Positions 49,301 to 60,023 of a stretch of 64,000 nucleotides of DNA are shown in pieces. How positions within the stretch are numbered: the first letter of the stretch is position 1; every line of letters starts with the position of its first letter. Under the pieces are notes generated by a model. It saw only the letters and a program-made list of their open reading frames with translations, had not been told where the DNA came from and did not search any database. Origin of the DNA: Ceratothoa steindachneri (Eukaryota > Arthropoda > Malacostraca > Isopoda > Cymothoidae); assembly GCA_963969495.1 (NCBI GenBank), contig OZ018318.1, positions 96,749,413 through 96,813,412 of the forward strand, written 5' to 3'. A program made the position numbers and the translations under genes.

Positions 49301-49700
49301 ACAGCCTTTGTCTTCTAACCAGAACTCGTAGCTATCAAAATAGCAGTACACGCAATCGATATCTCTTCTCCAGGGGTATATACCATATCTTTAGACTCTA
49401 TGAGCGCGCTGACTTACCTTCAGCGATTATTCCCTCGCCACCCTGTAACCATAGAGATAATAGAAACTATATTTATATTGAGCAGACGCTTTTACTCCAT
49501 ATCGTTCTGTTGGCAACTCGAACACTCCAACAACCAGGGAAATTAAATGGCCAAACTAGAGGCTTATAAGGCCGCCCTCCATAATGAACCGTCCAAACCT
49601 GAAGCGCCCATCTTCTACTGAGACTACAGCCATACACTGGTTAGAGAAGAATGTGAACCATCTGAAACTCATATAGACATCCTCACCATATCAAACTTAA
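46375..49700 (+). pseudogene. I-like ORF2: endonuclease, reverse transcriptase, RNase H
   Basis: The polyprotein nicks target DNA and copies the element RNA. Endonuclease: LTWNIRGLRA (46440-46470), VCLSETKLL (46506-46532), then ESDHYPLLLDLL (46997-47032). Linker: WWNKECSTSKGERNRF (47212-47260). RT: GKDPSNRTNYSPIALTCCLC (47842-47900), SSQFGFLPNRSHRTLLDSLS (47966-48025), DLEKVYDIVWLRLI (48083-48125; family D-x-AFD), YVEDNAI (48342-48362; YxDD with D changed to E). C-terminal RNase H: near 49320-49420, ELVAIKIAVHAI and TISLDSMSALTYLQ. Many stops and shifts disrupt it, including TAA/TAG every 100-300 bases, so it is inactive. Confidence 0.88.
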
Positions 49701-50050
49701 AAAATGCTTACCCATAGCCATCATTATACTCCCTTACCAGACGGCATGAAGTTATGATATGCAACTGGCGAATGGGCCACTAACGCCACAGCTACGGACA
49801 TTTAATGGCTAGCGAGGAACCACCATCTTACCAGACATGTCATTCTCGCATCTCAGTGGAACACATCTCTTTTTTGAGCCCTAACCAATGCATATAACTC
49901 CTTATGCTTCTATGACAATTATTATTTTTTTCTTAAGATATTGAAACGCAAATTTTTATTTTTTTAATTTTTATAATTTAATAGGAATATGCGAGTTAAC
50001 CTCGGAAGGCCAAGGTGTCGAAAACGACAACATTAAATTTTGCTAATATA

Positions 50051-50332
50051 AAATGAGAAGATCATATTATTTCCCCTAATTTTTATTTTAGTGAACATTA
50101 TATAAAGTGATGCAAAAAGATGTGGGTGGAGCACTTATAACATTTCGTAGTGTGCTGCAATAAGTTGTGGATGGGGCATTCTTATTTTCTAGAAATTTCC
50201 AGGAAAATTTCCATTCAAATCTTTAGTACTTTTGGTATTTATAAATTATCATTAGTCACTTGTTTAAGACTGTACAAATCTGTGCTGTAGTACAGATTTG
50301 TCATAAGATATTTTTATATATCTACCTAGAGT
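50051..50332. other. Left flank of piggyBac relic 2, with a 10-bp hairpin
   Basis: ACAAATCTGT (50274-50283) and ACAGATTTGT (50292-50301) form a perfect 10-bp stem. A phrase containing GTGTGCTGCAATAAGTTGTG near 50152 may belong to a terminal region. I could not pair it with a right end. Confidence 0.5.
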
Positions 50333-52019
50333 ATGTCTTCAGCTGCAGATAAAGGTATTCCAATTGATAAAGCAATCGACATCCTGTGGGATTCAAGTGA
50401 CGATATAAGTAGTGAAAGTGAAGATGAAGAAAATTCAACTAATCATAATAACAGTCAATTTGAATCAATTGAATCTTCAGAATCTTGCTCGGAAGAAGAC
50501 CAAGAAGCATCAGATCTACAAACCCTGACATTGGATAAAAGCGAATATATTGTAACACGATTGGAGTAACATGGAGAGCTCTGACGAAAGCAAGGCCTGT
50601 CAGGTCAAGAAACATAACAGTATTCAAAGCTAATCTAGGTGTTACACGAGCCTTGATAAATGATGTTTCAAAATCTCCATACATGGCATGGAAATCATTT
50701 ATTGATGAGACAATGCTAAGAAAAATTCTCAAATGTACTATTGCAGAAGCAAAAGAGTGCAATCTTGATAACTCTCTCAAATTTGTAAAAATTGGAAGCA
50801 TTTTTTTGCATTGGAATATGCTCAAGGAATATATGGTAAAGGCCACAGTGCAGATTTTCTTTGGAGCAAGCTTTATGGTCCTGATATTTTTCGAGAAACG
50901 ATGACTCGAAGACATTATAAAGAGGTCAGAAAACATCTGCGCTTTGATCTAAAAGGTACTAGATCAGAACGTATAAGTAATGAAAAATTTACCCATCTAA
51001 GAGAAATTTTTGAGACATTTGCTCAAAATTGCAGAAGAAAATATACTCCAGAGTTTAGCCTAACAATAGATGAACAACTTTTACCGATGAAAAATTGTCG
51101 TACTTTTATTGTATATATGCCGAACAAGTCAGATAAATTTGCCATCAATTTTGGAGCCTGGTTGAAGTGAATTCAAAATATGATGCCAATATAATACTGT
51201 ACCTCGGTGCACAAGAAAAAGAATCAAGAAATGGACTACCTTTTGGGGAAAGTTTTGTGCTGAAGATCATAGACAGAATAAAAAGAAATGGCTATAATGT
51301 AATAACAGACAACTTCTTTACAACATTTGAACTTGCAAGGAAACTTCAGAATTAAGGGACTTCCATAGTTGGTACAGTTCGTTCAAACAGCAAGCATCTG
51401 TCCAAGGAAATGACTACCTATCAAAAGGAGTACGTTACAATAGCAAATCTTTCTTTCAAGAAGAAAGTGGATGCATGTTTGTGAATCATATGTGCAATCA
51501 TAATAAGTCTGTATGTTTGCTTTCCCTAATGCATTCAGATCCAACAGTTTCAGAAGATGCTATAAAGAAGCCAAATGTGATAAAGTTTTATAACAAGAAT
51601 CAAGTTGGCGTCGATGCTGTTGACCGAATGGTACGAAAATATTGTACATATTGTGCAACATGGCGCTGTTGGAGTTTGGTCTAATATTTTAGAAATAGCA
51701 GCTCTCAATAGCTGGATCATTTATAAGAAAACAACTGGTATAAAATAAGTCGGAAAAAATATATTCTTGAACTCATCGAGAATCTTCGTTCTGCATATGT
51801 TTCGAAAAGAAAAAAAGTCATCCTCACATGTTTAAAATGAAGCTGAAGATCACTCCTCCTCCCCCCAAAAAAGAAAAGAAAAGAAAGTGCTTCAGTCAAA
51901 AGTGAAACAATGCAACTATCACTACATGTAAAATGTGCGAAAAACAGACCTGCGGGAAGTGTTCAGAAAAAGAAACACGAATAATTAGCGCCACATGTAA
52001 AAAGTGCATTTTCAAATAA
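50333..52019 (+). pseudogene. piggyBac-like transposase 2, broken but with all three catalytic aspartates
   Basis: The N-terminus (MSSAADKGIPIDKAIDILWD) is followed by an acidic, serine-rich stretch. After stops and shifts around 50566-50800 comes the frame 50811-51170 with FRETMTRRHYKEVRKHLRFD and the first catalytic block SLTIDEQLLPMKN. The next frame has NVITDNFFTTFELARKLQ (second aspartate), and the frame 51475-51684 has NQVGVDAVDRMVRKYC (third aspartate). A C-terminal zinc finger is fully kept: CKMCEKQTCGKC, then CKKCIF before the stop at 52017-52019. At least five disruptions. It differs clearly from piggyBac relic 1, so two families are present. Terminal repeats were not identified. 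Confidence 0.92.
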
Positions 52020-52508
52020 ATAGTATTTTCTCATTTTAAAAATATATTTTTATTCATATTTTTGACTATTAGTTTTCATAAAATAATAATATTAGGTATT
52101 CAGGGGGGATTGAGCAGATATTAGCTTTTAGATATTCTTTATTCACCAATTCGTAAAAGTGATATATAATATACGAAGGCTTCCCCTAACATTATTCCTG
52201 GCTACGCCATTGATATTATTATAGAACTAAGAGCCCATAATATATATATTTTAGATCAGATATTCAACCCTAAATTTTTGAAATTATACTTTAAAAAAAA
52301 TGAAAATTATTGGTTGTGTCGAAATCGAAAACTTGGCCGTTTTATATATACACAATATGTTGGCCTCTAGTGTTAATCACTTGCCCACGATACTCTGCCC
52401 CTCAAAGATGTTCAGTCTCCATCCAACCTTTTCCTCTATTCTCGAAGATTCTCCACATGTAATTCTCAACTTGAAACGATTGCTGGAAGATGTTGTCCTC
52501 TCCTCCAG
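52020..52508. other. AT-rich spacer
   Basis: A plus frame at 52300-52611 of 103 codons overlaps the tandem duplication that follows and has no motif. Confidence 0.5.
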
Positions 52509-52832
52509 TTACTTCCTTACCACCCTAAATTTTAATCAAATTTTACTCTTATTTTTTCGAACCTTGTACATCCGTATTTTATATGAAGGACTTTTCCTAA
52601 TCGTATGTTAGTGCCCTTTTATTTTATTTTTAATCTTTTAATTGAACTGACAATATTTATGTCCATATAGTTACTTCCTTACTACCCTATAATTTAATCA
52701 TATTTTTCTCTCCTTAGTTTTATCCGAGCCTTGTCCATTCCTATTTTTAGATAAAGGACTTTACTTAATTGCATGTTAGTGCTCTTTTTAATTTTGTTTT
52801 TAAACTTTTAACTGAATTCATATGTCCACATT
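52509..52832. repeat. Tandem duplication, two units of about 162 bp
   Basis: TTACTTCCTTAC begins at 52509 and again at 52671. Each unit continues with an AATTTTAATCA-like stretch, CCTTGT-CAT-C, AAGGACTTT-C-TAAT and ATGTTAGTGC-CTTTT. The units differ at many sites, so the duplication is not recent. Confidence 0.85.
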
Positions 52833-53241
52833 ATTTGACTGCCTCTTTTGCCGGCAGTACGTACTTTTATCTCTCGTTTTTAATACTAACATAAGCCTAT
52901 AGATGAACCTATAGGCCAAAAAGGGCTATAAATCCCTAAAATAAATACTGCGTAACGGTGGAGCGCGATCTCGGGATTATATTCTCGTGCAACTTAAAAT
53001 TTTCCAAGCATTGTGGTTAGGTAGCAAAACAAGCTAATCGAACGATTGGGTTCATTGCAGCAGATTTGCCATATAAAAGTAAAATTATTTTCTTCCCATA
53101 TTTAGGTCAATCTTTCGGCCGCTGCTTGACTATGCTTTTTAACACTGGTCGGAATTTTTTAAAAGGAAGGGAAGATAATTCGCAATGGCAGAGCGTCGTG
53201 AGACAAGGCCTATTCATGAGCTTTGGAACTTAACCTACCTA
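52833..53241. other. Spacer with a small palindrome
   Basis: GCCTATA and TATAGGC (about 52898-52919) form a 7-bp stem. A moderately GC-rich stretch follows near 52950-53000. No gene recognised. Confidence 0.5.
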
Positions 53242-54461
53242 CAGGGTGTCCACGAAGTCTGGGTACATAGGAATTTTAATATTTTATTTATTTATGTTAT
53301 TTTTCCTCCCCAGATCAAATGATGGCTCTGTCTAAAGAAGAAAGAATTGAGTTAGTCCCCTTAATCTGACGAGAAGGATCGTCTTATCGCAAAATCGCCG
53401 ATGAATTTAACCTTCGACACCCTGATCTGCAACCTATTTATTTTACTGCCGTCGGTAAATTGGTCACGAAGTTTAAAGAAACAGGCAGTGTCTTGGACAA
53501 ACCCCGTTTCGGGCGACCAAAGACTTCAGACGAAACGAAAGAGGTTGTCAGGACCAAGATTGCTGCTAGCCCAAAGAAATCACTTCATCGGACATCCATG
53601 GAGATGAGTGTTCCAAGGTCAACTATTCACAAAATCCTGGTAGAGCAGAAGTTTCATCCGTACAAATTACAGATATTGCATCACTTAAATAAAGACGACC
53701 CCGATAGACGAATGCAGATGTGCCAATGGTTTTCAGATAAATTGGATAACAATATCAATTTTACTAAAGACCTTTTGTTGTTCAGTGATGAAGCTTTGTT
53801 TTATGTTAATGGTAAAGTCAACAGACAGAATCTTCGATACTGGTCTCAAGACAATCCACATTGGATGGATCCATCCAAACAGCAAGGCTGCCAAAAGGTG
53901 AGGGTGTAGTGTGGTTTGTGGAAAGCTCATGTGCTAGGACCCTTCTTCTTTGATGAACATGTAACCGGTGAGACTTATCTGAACATGTTGAGAGACAAAT
54001 TAATGCCTCAAATTGAGCGCCTAGGTGAGGTACTTCCGGACTGGTTTAAGCAGGATGGAGCCCCTGCCCACTTTGCTACAAATGTTAGAGATTGGCTGAA
54101 TGGCACTTTTCCTCACTGGATTGGAAGAAGAGGTCATGTGGAGTGGTCCCCTCGTTCACCAGACCTTTCTTCCCTTGATTTCTTTTTCTGGGGTATGTTA
54201 AAAGAGAAGGTATACTCAATGAAGATTGCAAATCTAAACCACTTGAGAAAACGCATTATCAGTCAGTGTGCTGAAATCGACGGCAATGTACAACTATCCA
54301 ATCGAGTTCACAAGAATTTAGCAAGGCACATCGAATTATGCATTACAAATAATGGAAATCATATTGAAAATATAATTTCTTAACATTATAATTAAATAAT
54401 ATTGTTTTGTTCTAAAGGTATGTATTTATCCCCTATGTACCCAGACTTTGTGGACACCCTG
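53242..54461 (+). mobile_element. Tc1/mariner-superfamily element, nearly intact
   Basis: The left end CAGGGTGTCCACGAAGTCTG and the right end (complement of CAGACTTTGTGGACACCCTG) are terminal inverted repeats of about 27 bp with one mismatch. TA duplications lie at 53240-53241 and 54462-54463. The element is 1220 bp with one transposase in a single frame. It is the youngest-looking DNA transposon in the window. A detached piece of its left end occurs at 61770-61842. Confidence 0.97.
53322..54383 (+). pseudogene. Tc1/mariner-type transposase with two nonsense codons
   Basis: One 353-codon frame runs from the ATG at 53322 to the TAA at 54381-54383, broken only by TGA at 53367-53369 and TAG at 53907-53909. 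N-terminal helix-turn-helix MALSKEERIELV and SYRKIADEFN, GRPKTSDETK linker, second helix-turn-helix SVPRSTIHKILVEQ. Catalytic residues: D in LLFSDEALFYV, D in WFKQDGAPAH, and D in SPDLSSLDFFFWG, with 40 residues between the last two by my count, longer than the DD34D of classical mariners. The second stop probably replaces a Trp codon (TGG to TAG). There are no frameshifts. Read-through aside, it is inactive. Confidence 0.95.
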
Positions 54462-54899
54462 TAGATAGACTTTCAATATAGGATCGGTGAATGCCAGTGA
54501 AGTTGGTTGAACTATTTAAGATTATCAACTGATTCGATTATATTAATTTTGTTTTATTTTTTAAAATAAAGCCCAAAAGAAATATGCGAAATGATGGATT
54601 TTAGCAGAAGTTAAAACGAATCCAGTAAACAGTGGTAGCAATATTTTTAACAATCAGAATTCCACCGAGTTAAATTCTATTCATTTGATTGTAGTTGAAA
54701 GTCCCTCAGTCTCTCTGTTAATGTTTTCAAAATTTGATTAGATAAATAAATGTTTAAGCTTTAAAAAGAAGCACACGAATCTCTTCCACAAAGTACAAAA
54801 TGCGAGTTTATTGTATCAGTAGTATAGTTTATACGACTGGATCATCTTTCTGCGTCGAAATCCTAAACCTATTTTACCTATTATCTTTATCTACTGCCA

Positions 54900-55700
54900 T
54901 TTCCATTTCATTTTCCCTTAAACTATCCTAAGAGTGGATCCAAGCGCATTTGCGGATCTGTACTTCTGTAATTCTTATTACTTTTACACGCACTCTACAC
55001 AAGTGTTTTATTGGATGTAATTCTGGGGTCTGTAGTCTCACGCTCAAAGATTATATCTTCATTAATCAGAACAAATACTTGTTGCGGTTGAATGTTGGGG
55101 CAGTTTTCAGCTGAAATATAAGTTAATTTTTAGCGTTATGATATGCAATTTCAGGATAAATTGATTTAAAACCTGTGACCACAGGATGAAAAAAGTTATA
55201 AAGTTGATCCTTAACTTATCTGGCCCGGAGCAAGACATGCATGCCCATACCATCATTTTTTAACAGTTGCAAAAGCCTTTCCAACTCTTTGTCTCACAAA
55301 GCTAGTCCCAGAAGGGCTAAAATTCTGCAAAACCGTTACCAAAATGATAACATTTTACTTAATGTTTTCCAAGATATATTTAAATAGAATTACATGAATT
55401 ATACGTAAATATACAAAAGTCATTCTTACATACCATATAATGAATTTCGTTGGAGCAGCTTTGTTCAGGTGCTTAATTTGTATTAATTTTGGCCCACTTT
55501 AAAAGTCTATTTATGTTGACCTTGGAGATCCATGGCTATTTTCTCGCCTTACATCTTCTTAGCTATGGACCTCTAAGAGTGCATTTTAAGTGTTCTGGGG
55601 GACATTTCAGACCATGTTTATTCTGGTATTCCTTCGTAAAGCCAGAATAGAATGATCAATATATCTTATCTTGTTTTTTTATGAAATGTTCTTCCACTTC
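54900..55700 (-). pseudogene. Tc1/Tc3-like transposase relic
   Basis: The minus strand near 55510-55580 reads RCKARK, a stop, then PWISKVNINRLLKWAKIN, which matches the pre-catalytic block (KPWISKKNINKRLEWAK) of Tc3-like transposases. Weaker matches follow: RVGKAFATV near 55270, QLKTAPTFNRN near 55080-55110 (QxDxAPCH region, aspartate lost) and PELHPIKHL near 55010 (SPDLNPIEHL region). It is heavily decayed. Termini were not found. Confidence 0.5.
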
Positions 55701-55744
55701 TTTTCCATGATACACAGCTCGGGTTTGCTTGATATCGGTTTATA

Positions 55745-56884
55745 CAGGGTGACCCCCCAAAACACGTCCCAAATTTCGATAGGCCTCATTTATTAATTTT
55801 CTGCAAGGATTCAATGAAACTTTTGTTATAACTAGTTTATTGTGTTTAAAAACATCATATCAAAACCTGAGAGTCTTTGGACTTTTTTTATTTATTCTAG
55901 AGCACGTGTTCGAGTTGACCTCCATTTAGCTCTGTGCATTTCTTGAGCTGCAGCACAAAGTTTTCCATGACGTCCTTACAAACCGACCTACTAATGGCTC
56001 TGATCTCCTACTTGATGTCTTCCTTGAGTTCCGTGATGGTCCTTGGTCTACCTGCGTACAACGTGACTTTAAGGTAGCCCCAAAGAAAGAAATCTGGGGG
56101 GCTAAGGTTTGGACTGTTAGGTGCTCACTCAAAATCAGTCTTGAGACTGGTCACACGGCCACCAATGTTCTCTTGCAGCTAATCTAGGGACAGGTTTGAG
56201 GTGTGAGAGTTTGCTCCATTTTTCTGGAACCAGAAACTCTCTATAAGTAACGGAAAAAGGGTCTGCAGCTCCATGTTGAAGATTTTGAGGACATCAACAC
56301 ACTGCTCCTTAGTGACTCTTACTGTCGCGTCAGATTTATCAAAAAAGAATTGTCCGATGGTTCCTATGGCTGAGATTTCAGTACATACCGTGGACTTAGC
56401 TTAGTTTAGGGGCTTGGTAGCTAACTCATTTAGTCTGGAGATCCCCCAGAAGACATTCGTCTTCGAGTTTAGGTTTCTTTCAAGATGGAAGTGAACTCTT
56501 CTGAACTGACTCTCTCACGCTCTCGACCAGTTCAGCTGTACGCTTCCTGAAGGGTCCTGAATGGCTTAAACCTTTGTCACTGGCTGCATTAAGGTTCTCT
56601 ACTGTCCCAAAGTTTTTAAAGTGGTCTAACCAGTCTTGATTCTGTACTTGAAGGGGGCTATTTCACATTTGAAATAATGCACGAAAGTGACCTGAATTTT
56701 CTTGAACGAGCCTGTCTTGTAGTAATGTTTGACGCAGTATATGCTTTGCTGGAGCCCCCAGTGAGATCTAGTTGTGTTCACAGGCGTTGCTTCTGTCATG
56801 TCCTGCAAAGTAAGGGTCACTAGTGAATAAATGAAGAATGTATCACAAAAAGTGTTTGCAGGCCCGTTATTTGGGGGTCACCTT
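55745..56884 (-). mobile_element. Mariner-like element with terminal repeats
   Basis: The left end CAGGGTGACCCCCCAAAACA and the right end (complement of ATTTGGGGGTCACCTT) form imperfect inverted repeats, with TA just outside (55743-55744 and 56885-56886). Length about 1140 bp. It contains one minus-strand transposase. Confidence 0.85.
55897..56820 (-). pseudogene. Mariner-like transposase, degraded
   Basis: The minus frame opens with SIYCVKHYYKTGSFKKIQ (56730-56780), the N-terminal helix of a family with an (F/I)VxHYYQTNS-type start. Later segments: REFRRVHFHLERN (56475-56510), FFFDKSDATVRVTKEQCVDV (56290-56350), WFQKNGANSHTSNLSLD (56180-56230; the QDGA catalytic aspartate is replaced), and SPPDFFLWGYLKVTLYAGRP (56030-56095), then the C-terminal NFVLQLKKCTELNGGQLEHV. 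The stop codon is the complement of 55897-55899. Several stops interrupt it. Confidence 0.85.
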
Positions 56885-56886
56885 TA

Positions 56887-57082
56887 GTTGTTTAGATAGC
56901 ATATATTGAACATGTATTTATTTCCATTTTTAACCTTGGCTAAGGAAAAGATAAAATTTTGTCCGTTAGAGCTTTGGTAAGTTCTTAGTTTTAATTAAAT
57001 CACTTATTTAGTACGATACTGAATACATAATAGTAATAAAGTTTAGACAAAATTTATGAACAAAATCACACCATTTAAACGA
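56887..57082. other. Short AT-rich spacer
   Basis: Nothing recognised between the mariner-like element and the (TA)n tract. Confidence 0.5.
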
Positions 57083-57105
57083 ATATATATATATATATAT
57101 ATATA
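57083..57105. repeat. Short (TA)n tract
   Basis: A TA tract of 23 bp. Confidence 0.95.
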
Positions 57106-57159
57106 CTGTGGATTCCGTGAAGTTTGATTACATTTGGACAGCCTAATATGGTCTTTTTA

Positions 57160-59905
57160 GCGATCACTTGATGATTGCCCTGGTTCTTTAGTGTGAGGGT
57201 TGAGCTCCTATTACCTGTGCATTTTTTTGTATTTTGGGCTTGGTCACAGAAAGGTCTAAATGGGTGTCAGATGAGACGTTGATTCTGTTACGTTTCTTGG
57301 TCTTCATTCCAAGGACATTAGAGAAAGCTTACTTGCATAGATAAGTAGTAGAAAATCTTACATGAATTTGTACTGCTCGAAGGGTTAGTGTTGGTATATC
57401 CTGCAAACGAGATATCCAGAAGCTATCTAGACCAACCTTCACCTTAAAAATTAGTTTTCATTGATTATTTGTCCTGAATATGATGAATTCTTCTTTAGAT
57501 GGACTTTCCTTATCACTAATAATATCTTCACTAATATCAAAAGGATTTCTTATCTATTCACTATTGGTACTATTCAAATTTGGAAAGTACTTCTGCAAGC
57601 TGTACAAGATGCCAGTCAGGTGATATCTGTGTTCATGTGATTGAGGATATCTTCAGAATTTAGCTAATCAAAGAAGGCATCCAATGTAGAACATTGTACA
57701 AAATTTCCTTTTACAACACGTCTGATCCATAGTTGCAATTACACACAAAAGTAAGCGATGTTTTACCGAAGTTCCAGTGACGTGGTCTGTCTTCCTTGAA
57801 TTTTTAAATTGCCTCGATTTACCTCTCCAATGATATTTGATAGGTAGCACAAACGTAAGACCCATAATTAATCGTAAATCAGATCGGCGAGGGATAATCC
57901 TTTCTCTTGCAGAAATATATGAAGTAATTCACGAAGCTCAGCAACACGGAAAAGGACTTTCTTACGTGAGCCAGAGAACTTCAGTATGCTACAGTATATT
58001 TTAATAATGGGCTCCCATTTCTTCATACAGCTCTTGGAATATGTGACTTTTCAAACTTTTTGATTTGATGAAGCTTATAATCTTGATCATGTCATCCAAA
58101 ACAACCTTGAAGGACTCGGGCAGGCCACAAGAAGCCAAGGTATAACGATGAATGCCACAGTGCAAAACCTCGATATTTTGGTTCTTTTTCTTCAACAAGC
58201 CATGGATTCCTTTGCCCTGGCCAATCATGCGTTTAGCTGCAACAACCGATAGCTGAGAAATTTTGCTACAATCTAGACCTGTTTTTTCCTGAACCCATCC
58301 ACTATGTTGAAGATATCTGCACTTTTTTGTAGTTGTCGGCAATTCTTCACATAGTAACATTTCTCCCTTGATACTACCGTCATGAAGTTATCTAATGGAC
58401 ACAATCAAAGTGGAACAAGATGCAACATCAGAGCTTCCATAGAACTCTATTGAAAATTTGGAATAAGAACTGGATATTACCTCTGAAATAAGTTGTTCAA
58501 GAATGTCTGCTGCCAGATCGTCTATCTTTCTGTGAATTCTGTTGTTGGAGAGCAAGAAGCTTTGAGCTTTTTGCTTAGTCTAAGCCACATCATTTTTCAA
58601 CCATGATGATTAAGCATAGTAAAATCAACTCCAGCAATTCGATGTGGTATTTGTATTGCTCTTCGATATACCATTTCATAAGAAGCTTCAACACCAGCCG
58701 CAAGTTATTGTGATCCAATTCCAGTTTTTCAAAAGTTCACAGCTTGACGATTGTTTGCCTTTTGTTTAAAAAATTTGATGACACTTCATCAGATGGTCAT
58801 CAGCTTTTCTGGCTTCAGAAATTCATTATTGAGAACTTTCCAGCACAACACACATTGTGCGCGATCTTCAAATGAAACAGGCATATTCACAAAGCAATAC
58901 TGTAAAAATTCCTCATTTTAGGTTCCTTGCCTTGTGACTTTACTTGCCATGTATAAGTAGCAAGAAAAAAAATCATGAGCAGAAAATAATAATATAAATA
59001 ATAATAGTAAATACAAATAGTGATAATAAAAACTACAGCAAATATAATATTAGTTAAAATACTCCCCAATAATAATAATAAGAATTTCTTTAATGCTTAT
59101 AATATTTTTCCATATTATTCTCTGTAATCCAGTTTTCTTTAATGCCAGTGCTAGGCAGCGTCTAATCAACGTACGCTGCAACACAGCCCGTAGCGCTTTG
59201 CTGTTAACGACCACACCTGTCCCCGGCCCCTGGCGCCAAGGTGACTCACTATTGGGTGGCCAACAGCTAGTCTCGCTCATAGGCGCCTCGCATCAAACTA
59301 ACCTCAACTCCCTTCTTATATGTTCGCGGAAAATGTCGCCTCTCCTATACTTACTTATCTCAATCATTTTTTGCCTCACGTATCGTCTACGCTCCAGTCC
59401 ATTCTAAATACACTTCTTAACTTTGCAGACATGCTTTCCAACACCACCATACTGGATGTCAACCGCTCTGTGCTCTCATGCACCACCTCCCTCACACAAA
59501 TCGCCCACCATACATACATACCTGCCTCTGTGTAATAAAAGCCTGATGGTAGACTATATTTGGGGGCTGATTAGTGATAGAAACTTACATAATAAGCGTA
59601 AATCACGAAACAGGACTCATATCTAATTTTGTAAAGTTTACAAAATTTAATAATAGGCCACGATCTATATATCAAAACGTACCTTTTGGGATTCTCACAC
59701 AGATTCTTCAGGTTAAATCACGTATTGTCTCGACTGTTGACAGAGTTATTGAGAAAAACTCCTCGGAAAAAACACCAACGACAACTACCGCTAGCACGGC
59801 AACTATCCAACTGAAGCCTCACAGCGCCAGTCCATCAGAGCACGTGACCAAGAATCCGGTAGGTAGTGACGTCACTACATATAGGCGGGTAAGTTTGAGA
59901 ATATA
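57160..59905. repeat. Long dispersed repeat, copy B
   Basis: Second copy of the repeat at 1340-5080, in the same orientation about 55.8 kb away, without the mariner insertion (single TA at 58489-58490 marks the empty site). Its right end at GTTTGAGAATATA is immediately followed by the inverted terminal repeat of a Penelope-like element, whereas copy A has a palindrome there. Confidence 0.85.
57188..58960 (-). pseudogene. ZBED5-like hAT transposase, degraded, copy B
   Basis: Better preserved than copy A. N-terminal BED finger remains near 58790-58880. The frame 58001-58360 holds RMIGQGKGIHGLLKKKNQNI, LHCGIHRYTLASCGLPESFK and IFQELYEEMGAHY, the ZBED5 pattern of a catalytic region followed by the HCxxHRxxLA motif and a CEEMGA block. 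The C-terminal hAT dimerisation domain is readable near 57200-57480: VGLDSFWISRLQDIPTLTL, FSTTYLCKQAFS-type (one stop within), and MKTKKRNRINVSSD. The stop is the complement of 57188-57190. Multiple stops and shifts, so inactive. ZBED5 in vertebrates derives from the same transposon group. Confidence 0.88.
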
Positions 59906-60023
59906 ATGTTTCGGGTACCTTACCAATCTTGGGGTCTATAAGATAGATTTAGAACACATTTAAAATTACGAAAATTATAATGCACACAAGGATTAGGAAT
60001 AAATTATTTAGTTAATTGAAATT

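Larger units (their letters stand above)
45600..50050 (+). mobile_element. I-like non-LTR retrotransposon, near full length but degraded
   Basis: In order on the plus strand: a leader, an ORF1 remnant, an AP-endonuclease, a reverse transcriptase and an RNase H region, followed by an A/T-rich 3' part near 49910-49985. The presence of RNase H after the RT places it with I-type elements, not CR1 or RTE. The boundaries are approximate and no target duplication was found. It is less AT-rich than its surroundings. Confidence 0.75.

Noticed and set aside
50439..50936. 165-codon minus-strand frame
   Set aside because: It is a shadow of the plus-strand piggyBac gene.
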